From an uncultured beta proteobacterium (GTDB lineage Bacteria; Pseudomonadota; Gammaproteobacteria; Burkholderiales; Burkholderiaceae_C): DNA of 11,111 nt. Position numbers and translations under genes: made by a program. This document shows positions 6,401 to 11,111 of this stretch, piece after piece. The stretch is taken from contig CAIMHL010000228.1 in the NCBI GenBank assembly GCA_903840825.1, forward strand, positions 1 through 11,111, read 5' to 3'. Each line of letters starts with the position of its first letter. The stretch's first letter is position 1. The notes under the pieces were generated by a model. It was given only the letters and a program-made list of their open reading frames with translations, ran no database searches and had not been told where the DNA came from.

Positions 6401-7396
6401 CTTAGAAAAGTTCAGCAAACCCCGGCGCTTGATTTCCCCCCAGTCGTCTTGATGGTCGCCCTCGCAGAGATCGAGCGAGCGGTCACCGCCAGTGCTGAGT
6501 TCAACACCGACGGCATCATTGCCAAGCCGCTCACCGCCAGCAGCCTACTCAAGGCGGTGACCAGCGCCTTGGCGCCGGACACCGCCGTGGTTGCAGTGGC
6601 ACCACCAACGATCAAAAAACCCTTGGCGGGCTTGCATTTGCTGGTGGCCGAGGACAACGAGTTGAACAGGGAAGTGATTGAGCAACTATTGATAAGCGCC
6701 GGCGCCCAGGTCAAGCTGGTCGGCAACGGCCAACTGGCGGTTGACGCCTTGCAATCGTCAGGCGTCCATTTCGATGCCGTGCTGATGGACGTTCAAATGC
6801 CGGTGATGGATGGCTACACCGCAACCCAAGTGATTCGGGAAACCTTGGGAATCAAAGATTTGCCCATCATCGCGCTCACGGCCCATGCCCGCCCCCAAGA
6901 CCGGGAGAAATCCCGCCTGGCGGGCATGACGGGGCATTTGGTCAAACCACTCGATGTGCTCGCCTTGTTCGACGTCGTGACAAAGGCCGTGGGCTTGCGT
7001 CACCAGGCAAGTCCCGCCGCCAAGACCTCAAACCCGGTAGCTGACCTAACCTTGTCCGGCCTGAATTTAGAGGCAGCGTTGAAGATTTTTGGCGGCAACC
7101 ATGAACGCTACAGCCAGCTCCTGCACAAGTTTATGGCGCAGCAAGGCAACCATGTGGTGAAGGCTCGCGGTCATTTCAAAACGGGTAACGCCAACGAGGC
7201 CATTGCGTTGATGCATGACTTGAGCGGTGTCGCCGGTTCACTGCAAGCCCCCGATTTGTCGCGCTTGGCAGCCACGGCAGAGGCGGCCATGCTGGACGAA
7301 AAAACTGAAAACCTGCCGCTTCTTTTTGATGAATTGCAGAGGGCCATGGACACCGTCAAATCGTCGCTGGGGCAGATTGAGGCGGTGATGGCTTGA
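3485..7396 (+). CDS. Membrane-bound hybrid sensor histidine kinase with two receivers and Hpt
   Basis: This is an inner-membrane phosphorelay protein of 1303 residues. Order: TM1 (12-34), periplasmic Cache-like sensor (about 40-270), TM2 (about 279-300), short linker and coiled coil (345-386), PAS (about 387-500), second PAS (about 509-625), HisKA with SHELRTPLNAV and phospho-His 657, HATPase (757-870; NAVKF, DTGIGM, GGTGLGLAIS), receiver 1 (from 906, Asp961), receiver 2 (from 1050, Asp1102) and a C-terminal Hpt (about 1190-1290) with His1244 in HDLSGVAGSL. Receiver 1 has Val991 where the switch Ser/Thr is expected; receiver 2 keeps Thr1132 and its Lys. The Hpt has Ser where the usual HxLKG lysine sits. 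The ATG at 3485 (or GTG at 3482) gives the family-like N-terminus LPSARKLIVWLV; an in-frame ATG at 3422 would add a proline-rich stretch of low quality. No partner regulator lies nearby, and the signal is unknown. Confidence 0.95.
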   Translation: MRVHNLPSARKLIVWLVIGCMLPLMIGTIYLFFIHVQEDRAELEKAAIQSARALALELDQKFNQAETVALMLSQAPSLRVNKLSLFQSEAIAALAKVKLNGNVVVSDAQGQEVVNTLIGFGNPLPLYGNLGQLRQVFATGQSVASDVVTGGLSGKPTISMAVPVLHEGKVIYALSIGFRYEYLNDLLRQQNLPKEWIVSIFDSTGTIAARSHNPQEFIGKKAAAISFVQAANSNEGSFNMVTNDGIPVLGVFSTAPNIRWRIGIGIPRQQLEAALIGQASLLGLALFLLFGLGVAMALFLGRRITSSVTGLTLPARDLIAGKPLSAPKVYFSEANEVMVAMADSAQQLALKTNEAQTAYQHLRNSELALMQLNWTLESKVKERTHALSDLYNQAPCGYHSLDEQGRLVEVNQTELNLLGYTREEYLGHHMSEFLDSENLTKFNQVYPQFQRDGHVSDVEYDITCKDGSRIAFLLSANIIRDAQGEFVATRSTLVDNRVNKARQQQLDHLNRFLNDVLESLPIGVLVLDKARQVVLKNKLHSRLLDYPPELMAQADLNFSEIVRFNCDRGDHPGQAYESVLAGFLEIMATQETVHFERRQYNGTYLAIGGQRIADDWILLTYTDITTEKLSTQALAESQQQATAANLAKSEFLSNMSHELRTPLNAVIGLAGLLAQSPLNRRQLDYAEKIQLSANTFRTLIDDILDLSKIEANELHVENAPFSLHDLLNKTASVLGVSVGVKPTEPVLDVAPDVPDKLFGDALRVQQILLNLISNAVKFTEIGEIVVRVRALPGRHAVDASQLTLQFCVCDTGIGMTEETQKLIFNSFTQANESTSRLYGGTGLGLAISKRLSTLMQGTLEVHSALGQGTEFFLTLPVRLDLETTMPNFGEGVFIGVGADARPPTGLKILIVDDHPLVRDVLAQTCRQLGWQAQAVDSVSAGLQALLKSTGNGAAFDLLLLDWHMPDMDGLAMLRKVQQTPALDFPPVVLMVALAEIERAVTASAEFNTDGIIAKPLTASSLLKAVTSALAPDTAVVAVAPPTIKKPLAGLHLLVAEDNELNREVIEQLLISAGAQVKLVGNGQLAVDALQSSGVHFDAVLMDVQMPVMDGYTATQVIRETLGIKDLPIIALTAHARPQDREKSRLAGMTGHLVKPLDVLALFDVVTKAVGLRHQASPAAKTSNPVADLTLSGLNLEAALKIFGGNHERYSQLLHKFMAQQGNHVVKARGHFKTGNANEAIALMHDLSGVAGSLQAPDLSRLAATAEAAMLDEKTENLPLLFDELQRAMDTVKSSLGQIEAVMA

Positions 7397-7399
7397 GGT

Positions 7400-7431
7400 G
7401 CTCAGCGAGGAAACAAGCTGGTGCGCTGGGC
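7400..7431. terminator. Possible hairpin between convergent kinase and antitoxin genes
   Basis: GCTCAGCG (7400-7407) pairs with CGCTGGGC (7424-7431), an 8-bp stem with one G.U pair and a 16-base loop. It lies in the 42-bp gap between two converging stop codons, where a bidirectional terminator would be expected. No T-run follows on either strand, so it is a weak candidate. Confidence 0.3.
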
Positions 7432-7438
7432 CTTGACG

Positions 7439-7792
7439 CTACGCAGCCAGAAGACTTTCATAAGGGATGTTCAGCCCGTCATGCAAGCGCTTGACCATCC
7501 GAAGGCTTAATCCTCGCTTGCGGGACAACACTTCAGAGACGCGTCCGCTTGATCCGATGTAAGGCTCCAAATCCTTTGGCGTCAGTCCCTGTTGCTCCAA
7601 TCGAAATTTAATGGCATCAACCGGATCAGCTGAAGTCATCGGGAAATGTTTGCGCTCGTAAGCCTCAATGAGCGTGACAAGGATCTCCATTTCATCTTCT
7701 TGCGGCGTCCCCGCTTGTGCCTGGAACACCAATTCCAGTCTTTGGAAAGCAGCGCGTAAATCGTCGTCGCTTCTGATGGGCTTAATATTCAT
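7439..7792 (-). CDS. higA: HigA-type antitoxin, HTH DNA-binding protein
   Basis: This 117-residue antitoxin follows the toxin gene and overlaps it by 11 bp, the toxin-first order typical of HigBA. It would bind and block HigB and repress the operon. The N-terminal half (MNIKPIRSDDDLRAAFQRLE, then EDEMEILVTLIEAYERKHF) matches the COG5499-type HigA antitoxins. The C-terminal half (about 59-105) is an Xre-like helix-turn-helix; GLTPKDLEPYIGSSGRVSEV covers the two helices, followed by LSRKRGLSLRMVKRLHDGL. The ATG at 7792 is chosen because GGAG lies 7 bases upstream, inside higB, and because it gives the family start. The frame is open back to 7882, but that part is the toxin gene read out of frame. 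The protein looks intact. Confidence 0.92.
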   Translation of the reverse strand: MNIKPIRSDDDLRAAFQRLELVFQAQAGTPQEDEMEILVTLIEAYERKHFPMTSADPVDAIKFRLEQQGLTPKDLEPYIGSSGRVSEVLSRKRGLSLRMVKRLHDGLNIPYESLLAA

Positions 7793-8090
7793 TGATAGTC
7801 TCCGCATTAATTTGGTCGTAGCGAGCATGCGTTCCGATGAACTTAACCCATACGATCCCGACTCGGTATTGCATCTCCACAATCAGGCGGTACTTATTGC
7901 CGCCGATGTTAAAAACCACCCGGTTATTGCCACAAATACTGGCGCCTCTGTACTGGTCTTTAACGTGCTGTGGCGTCTTCCAGTCAGCCTTGATGGCCTC
8001 GTCGTACCAGCTTTGCAGCGCCGCCTTGGCATCGGCACCCTGCGGCTGACTCCAAAAGTTAACCAAAGAGCTTTTGGCAATCACCCGCAT
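7782..8090 (-). CDS. higB: HigB-type toxin, RelE-fold mRNA interferase
   Basis: This 102-residue toxin matches the HigB_toxin family: MRVIAKSSLVNFW at the start, DWKTPQHVKDQYRGA, NNRVVFNIGGNKYRLIV in the central strands, and VKFIGTHARYDQI near the end, all hallmark segments. Members are RelE-fold endoribonucleases that cleave mRNA, usually on the ribosome, and are held inactive by HigA. The start at 8090 is supported by GGGAGA 7 bases upstream; an in-frame ATG at 8105 would place that ribosome binding site inside the gene and gives a worse N-terminus. The length equals the family norm and no frameshift is seen, so the toxin is probably active. The only gene downstream is higA. Confidence 0.94.
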   Translation of the reverse strand: MRVIAKSSLVNFWSQPQGADAKAALQSWYDEAIKADWKTPQHVKDQYRGASICGNNRVVFNIGGNKYRLIVEMQYRVGIVWVKFIGTHARYDQINAETINEY

Positions 8091-8098
8091 TAACAATT

Positions 8099-8147
8099 CT
8101 CCCATTACGGGAGGATTTTAAACTTAAAACCCAAGTCGTCAAACTTA
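8099..8147 (-). promoter_or_regulatory. higBA promoter with operator-like repeats
   Basis: On the minus strand TTGACG (8142-8137, 5 of 6) and TAAAAT (8120-8115, 5 of 6) are separated by 16 bp, a good sigma-70 promoter. Transcription would start near 8108, about 18 bases before the higB ATG. AAACTTA occurs twice on the plus strand (8120-8126 and 8141-8147), 21 bp or two helical turns apart, touching the -10 and -35. A perfect inverted repeat, CTCCC-ATTAC-GGGAG (8099-8113), covers the start point and the higB ribosome binding site. HigA antitoxins repress their own promoter, so these repeats are natural operator candidates. The role is inferred. Confidence 0.6.
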
Positions 8148-8182
8148 GTTCAAATACCAAATAGTTGTACTATCGGTAGACT

Positions 8183-8242
8183 TAAATTAAATAGCTAGCC
8201 AAGCACAGCCCCAAGGGGCTAGCGGCCTATTTAGCTTATAAA
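8183..8242 (+). repeat. Dispersed intergenic repeat, copy 2 (after purH)
   Basis: The core at 8193-8232 aligns without gaps to copy 1 at 3150-3189 (28 of 40 identical), in the same orientation. It contains the near-perfect palindrome AGCCCC-AA-GGGGCT (8207-8220), nested in a larger inverted repeat. Relative to purH it lies just past the stop codon but reads on the opposite strand, whereas copy 1 reads in the same direction as hemL. The two copies therefore border the kinase/higBA block as direct repeats. Confidence 0.65.
8188..8233 (-). terminator. Long inverted repeat, probable purH terminator
   Basis: TAAATA plus GCTAGCC (8188-8200) pairs with GGCTAGC (8217-8223), a 4-base bulge, then TATTTA (8228-8233), giving 13 paired bases. 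An alternative inner hairpin is AGCCCC/GGGGCT. On the minus strand the stem is followed by the T-rich TATTTAATTTAAG, and it begins 10 bases past the purH stop. That fits an intrinsic terminator for purH, although the element is also a member of a dispersed repeat. Confidence 0.5.
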
Positions 8243-9823
8243 TTAATGCCTAAAGTGGCGCACGCCACTGAACACCATCGCCACGCCGCGCTCGTCGGCG
8301 GCGTCGATCACTTCCTGGTCGCGCATGGAGCCACCGGGTTGGATGACGCAGGAAGCGCCTGCGTCCACCACCACATCGAGGCCGTCCCGGAAGGGGAAGA
8401 AAGCGTCGCTGGCCACCACGGTGCCAACGAGTGACAAGTTGGCGTGCTGGGCCTTGATGCTGGCGATGCGCGCGGAGTCGAGGCGGCTCATCTGGCCGGC
8501 GCCCACGCCCATCGTCATGCCGCCTTTGCAAAACACAATGGCGTTGCTCTTGACAAACTTGGCCACGTTCCAGGCAAACAACAGGTCTTGCAACTGCTCG
8601 GCGGTGGGCTGAACTTTGGTGACGACTTTGAGGTCGGCCAGGGTCAGCTCATGGTTGTCGGCGGTTTGCATCAGCAGGCCGGAGCTCACCCGTTTGATGT
8701 CCATCACGTTGCGGCCTTGGCTGCCGTCGGCGGGCAGGCTGATTTTCAAAATCCGCACATTAACCTTGGTTTTGAACACCTCAAGCGCCTCGGGCGTGAA
8801 GTCAGGGGCCATCAGCACCTCGACAAACTGCTTGGAGATTTGCAGTGCCGCGCGCTCATCGAGCGTGCGGTTAAGGGCAATGATGCCGCCAAAGGCAGAG
8901 GTGGGGTCGGTCTGGAAGGCTTTGTTGTAAGCCTCCAGCGCATCCATACCCACCGCCACACCGCAGGGGTTGGCATGCTTGACGATGACACAGGCGGCTT
9001 CTTTTGAAGCATCAAAGCTTTTCACGCATTCCCAAGCGGCATCGGCATCGGCGATGTTGTTGAAGCTGAGTTCTTTGCCATGCAACTGCACAGCCGTGAC
9101 CAGCGAGCCTGCAGCGGGGTGCAAGTCGCGGTAGAAGGCGGCTTGCTGGTGCGGGTTTTCGCCGTAGCGCAGGTCTTGCAGCTTGATAAATTGGCTATTG
9201 GCTTGCGCCGGGAAGGCTTGCAGCACGGGCGTGTTGTTGCCCTCTTCAAAGTTGATGGCGGACAAATAGTTGCTGATGGCACCGTCGTACTGGCTGATGC
9301 GGTTGAACGCCGCCACGGACAGGGCAAACTTGGTTTTAAGCGTCAAGCCGCCGTTGTTGAGCTCGGTGAGCACTTGGGCGTACTGCGAGGCGTCGGTCAA
9401 CACGGCCACGTCTTTCCAGTTTTTGGCTGCGCTGCGCACCATGGCGGGGCCGCCGATGTCGATGTTCTCGATGGCGTCTTCTAAAGTGCAACCGGCTTTG
9501 GCCACCGTGGCTTCAAACGGGTAGAGATTGACCACCAGGATGTCAATGGTGTCGATGCCGTGCGCTGCAATGGCGGCCATGTGCTCGGGCAGATCGCGCC
9601 GGGCCAGCAGGCCGCCATGCACCTTGGGGTGCAGCGTTTTCACGCGGCCGTCCAACATCTCGGGGAAACCGGTCATGTCAGCCACCTCGGTCACAGGCAG
9701 ACCAGCATCGAAGAGCAGCTTGGCAGTGCCACCCGTAGACAAGAGCTTGATGCCCTGCGCGTGCAGGGCTTGGGCGAGTTCAAGGATGCCGGTTTTATCA
9801 GAGACGGAAAGGAGTGCGTTCAT
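8243..9823 (-). CDS. purH: Bifunctional AICAR formyltransferase / IMP cyclohydrolase
   Basis: This enzyme carries out the last two steps of purine synthesis: formylation of AICAR with 10-formyl-THF, then ring closure to IMP. At 526 residues it matches the E. coli length (529). The N-terminal cyclohydrolase part has SVSDKTGILELAQAL, LLSTGGTAKLL and MLDGRVKTLHPKVHGGLLA. The transferase part carries the KHANPCGVA motif with the catalytic Lys-His pair at 282-283, DLRYGENPHQQAA, TSAFGGIIALNR, and ends with FFPFRDGLDVVVDAG, IQPGGSMRDQEVIDAADERG and VFSGVRHFRH. The ATG at 9823 gives the exact family start (MNALLSVSDKTG), but the Shine-Dalgarno sequence is weak. It lies 96 bp after fis on the same strand. 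In relatives ruvC would follow; here the repeat and higBA follow. Confidence 0.98.
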   Translation of the reverse strand: MNALLSVSDKTGILELAQALHAQGIKLLSTGGTAKLLFDAGLPVTEVADMTGFPEMLDGRVKTLHPKVHGGLLARRDLPEHMAAIAAHGIDTIDILVVNLYPFEATVAKAGCTLEDAIENIDIGGPAMVRSAAKNWKDVAVLTDASQYAQVLTELNNGGLTLKTKFALSVAAFNRISQYDGAISNYLSAINFEEGNNTPVLQAFPAQANSQFIKLQDLRYGENPHQQAAFYRDLHPAAGSLVTAVQLHGKELSFNNIADADAAWECVKSFDASKEAACVIVKHANPCGVAVGMDALEAYNKAFQTDPTSAFGGIIALNRTLDERAALQISKQFVEVLMAPDFTPEALEVFKTKVNVRILKISLPADGSQGRNVMDIKRVSSGLLMQTADNHELTLADLKVVTKVQPTAEQLQDLLFAWNVAKFVKSNAIVFCKGGMTMGVGAGQMSRLDSARIASIKAQHANLSLVGTVVASDAFFPFRDGLDVVVDAGASCVIQPGGSMRDQEVIDAADERGVAMVFSGVRHFRH

Positions 9824-9858
9824 CGGTTGGGGTGAAAGTTAAAAATTAAGAAAGAATT

Positions 9859-9889
9859 TGGATTGCCGCACTTCGCTCGCAATGGCGGG
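9859..9889. repeat. REP-like hairpin between fis and purH
   Basis: The sequence GGATTGCCGCACTTCGCTCG, followed by CAATGGCGG, resembles a small intergenic palindrome seen, from memory, in many proteobacterial genomes. ATTGC and GCAAT form the outer stem and GC/GC an inner one. On the minus strand it is followed by a pyrimidine-rich stretch before the purH start, so it might also attenuate read-through from fis. Only one copy occurs in this window, so the repeat nature is not shown here. The rest of the 96-bp gap shows no clear promoter. Confidence 0.45.
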
Positions 9890-9919
9890 GAAAGTCGTGT
9901 CGTCTTGACGGAAAACGGA

Positions 9920-10156
9920 TCAGGTAATCAGCTTGTGTTCGAGTAGTTTTTTGCGCAGGGTATTGCGGTTCAGGCCGAGCCACTGGGCAGCTTTGGACTG
10001 GTTGTTGTCGGCGTGCTGCATGACGATTTCAAGCAGCGGTTTTTCCACCACATTGACCACCATGTTGTACATGTCATCGGGCTCACTGGCGCCCAAATCA
10101 CGCAAATAGCTTTGCAGGCTGTTGCGTACGCTTTCTTCGATGTGCATATGGCTCAT
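9920..10156 (-). CDS. fis: Fis-family nucleoid-associated DNA-binding protein
   Basis: This 78-residue protein is homologous to the C-terminal core of enterobacterial Fis (98 residues); the shorter N-terminus is normal in betaproteobacteria. The C-terminal helix-turn-helix is clear: NNQSKAAQWLGLNRNTLRKK (51-70) then LLEHKL. The dimer core VVEKPLLEIVMQHAD (36-50) precedes it. Fis bends DNA and adjusts transcription of growth-linked genes. The start codon overlaps the dusB stop in an ATGA junction (4 bp), so translation is probably coupled; a second in-frame ATG three codons later is possible. The dus-fis pairing is conserved in E. coli and many other proteobacteria, which supports both assignments. 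Confidence 0.96.
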   Translation of the reverse strand: MSHMHIEESVRNSLQSYLRDLGASEPDDMYNMVVNVVEKPLLEIVMQHADNNQSKAAQWLGLNRNTLRKKLLEHKLIT

Positions 10157-11111
10157 GCAGAGGTCTCACTCAATTTTTCTTGCTTCATGGGTAATCCTTG
10201 CCCCACCGCGGTCGGCATCCGATCCGTATGGGTGTTCAACTCATCAAAAAAATCAGCCACTGCCTGCGCTTGCTGGTTGCAGTCTTCGATCAAATTCATC
10301 GTGGCCCTGAAGGCCTCACCACCGGGCAAAGTTTTGATATACCAACCAATGTGCTTTCGCGCCGTGCGCACGCCACTGTACTCGCCATACAACGTGTAGT
10401 GGTCGTGCAAATGCTCAATCAGCAGGTGCTTGACCTCGCCCACCAAGGGCGGCGCAAGGTGCTGGCCCGTGGCCATAAAGTGCGCCATTTCACGAAAAAT
10501 CCAGGGGCGACCTTGCGCGGCGCGGCCAATCATGACGGCATCGGCTTGGGTGGCAGCCAACACTTCCAGGGCTTTTTCAGGCGAGTCAATATCCCCATTA
10601 GCCACCACGGGCACGCGCACCGCAGCTTTGACCGCGGCAATGGTGTCGTACTCAGCAAACCCTTTGTAGCCCTGCTCGCGGGTGCGCCCGTGCACGGTGA
10701 TCATCTGCACGCCGGCCTGCTCGGCAGCGCGCGCGATCACCACCGCATTTTTTTGCGCCTGGCACCACCCGGTGCGCATTTTGAGGGTGACCGGCACACC
10801 GCGCGGGGCCGCTACCGCCACCACGGCCTCAATGATGCTCAAAGCCAACGCCTCGTCTTGCATCAGGGCTGAGCCGGCCCACTTGTTGCACACTTTTTTA
10901 GCTGGGCAACCCATGTTGATGTCAATGATTTGCGCGCCCCGGTCGATGTTGTAAGCCGCAGCCTCGCCCATCATCAAGGCATCGGTGCCCGCGATTTGAA
11001 CGGCGATCGGACCGGGTTCACCTTCGTGGTTGGCACGGCGCGAGGTTTTCAGGGTATCCCACAAATCAGGCCGACTTGTCACCATCTCGCTCACGGCATA
11101 GCCCGCGCCCA
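10153..11111 (-). CDS. dusB: tRNA-dihydrouridine synthase B (5' end outside window)
   Basis: This FMN enzyme reduces uridine to dihydrouridine in tRNA. The visible 318 residues cover most of the protein; about 35 N-terminal residues lie beyond 11111. The frame enters as GAGYAVSEMVTSRPDLW, which in the family follows the first catalytic-barrel strand. The catalytic cysteine lies in INMGCPAKKV, followed by WAGSALM. FMN and substrate signatures LKMRTGW, VHGRTREQGYKG, VVANGDI and MIGRAAQGRPWIF are all present, and the C-terminal helical domain contains ARKHIGWYIK, close to the E. coli DusB pattern. A GTG at 11094 could look like a start but cuts into this conserved region. It ends in an ATGA overlap with fis. 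The dus-fis context favours DusB over DusA or DusC. Confidence 0.96.
   Translation of the reverse strand, partial: GAGYAVSEMVTSRPDLWDTLKTSRRANHEGEPGPIAVQIAGTDALMMGEAAAYNIDRGAQIIDINMGCPAKKVCNKWAGSALMQDEALALSIIEAVVAVAAPRGVPVTLKMRTGWCQAQKNAVVIARAAEQAGVQMITVHGRTREQGYKGFAEYDTIAAVKAAVRVPVVANGDIDSPEKALEVLAATQADAVMIGRAAQGRPWIFREMAHFMATGQHLAPPLVGEVKHLLIEHLHDHYTLYGEYSGVRTARKHIGWYIKTLPGGEAFRATMNLIEDCNQQAQAVADFFDELNTHTDRMPTAVGQGLPMKQEKLSETSA

Noticed and set aside
3141..8242. Insertion sequence or integrated element with terminal repeats
   Set aside because: No transposase, integrase, target-site duplication or tRNA attachment site was found. The flanking repeats are similar, not identical, and better explained as a dispersed intergenic repeat.
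8444..9007. A 187-codon plus-strand frame inside purH
   Set aside because: It is His/Gly/Val-rich, a typical antisense shadow of the well-conserved purH frame.
10198..10872. A 224-codon plus-strand frame inside dusB
   Set aside because: It is antisense to strongly conserved DusB motifs, with Arg/His-rich composition and no family match.

Overview
The window looks like chromosome of a betaproteobacterium, most likely a Comamonadaceae member of the Rhodoferax/Polaromonas type. The evidence is the moderately high GC coding style, the dusB-fis-purH order, the rubredoxin / ThiD-like / hemL neighbourhood, and intergenic repeats of a kind I recall from that family. No taxon can be proved from the sequence alone.

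Left block (1-3142). Two minus-strand genes run off the left edge. The first is the start of a PilL/ChpA-like chemotaxis-kinase protein, open at the edge, and the second, before it, is a 57-residue rubredoxin. Divergent from them are a ThiD-like kinase (odd active-site residues) and hemL. These two overlap by 17 bp and are probably co-transcribed.

Middle block (about 3143-8242). This looks like an accessory insert. It holds a very large membrane-bound hybrid histidine kinase (two TM segments, Cache-like sensor, two PAS, HisKA, HATPase, two receivers, Hpt; 1303 residues), which carries a whole phosphorelay in one chain. Convergent to it is a compact higB-higA toxin-antitoxin operon with a readable promoter and operator-like repeats. 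The block is bordered on both sides by same-orientation copies of one short dispersed repeat (28 of 40 bases identical, no gaps): one directly after hemL, one directly after purH. Just before the kinase is a 32-codon reading frame with a strong ribosome binding site, a proline run and a C8 tract. It overlaps the kinase start out of frame.

Right block (8243-11111). This is minus-strand housekeeping DNA: dusB (5' end outside the window), fis (4-bp overlap with dusB), and purH after a 96-bp gap that contains a small REP-like hairpin. The usual neighbour I would expect after purH in related genomes, ruvC, is not there; the higBA/kinase block sits in its place.

Functionally, the outer blocks serve haem, purine and tRNA metabolism plus nucleoid regulation. 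The middle block is a sensory phosphorelay without a visible output regulator, next to an addiction module. No transposase, integrase, tRNA, rRNA or CRISPR array was seen. The most interesting points are the repeat-bounded insert, the leader reading frame with its C8 tract, the altered receiver and Hpt residues of the kinase, the unusual ThiD-like protein, and the shortened PilL-like gene directly beside the rubredoxin gene.
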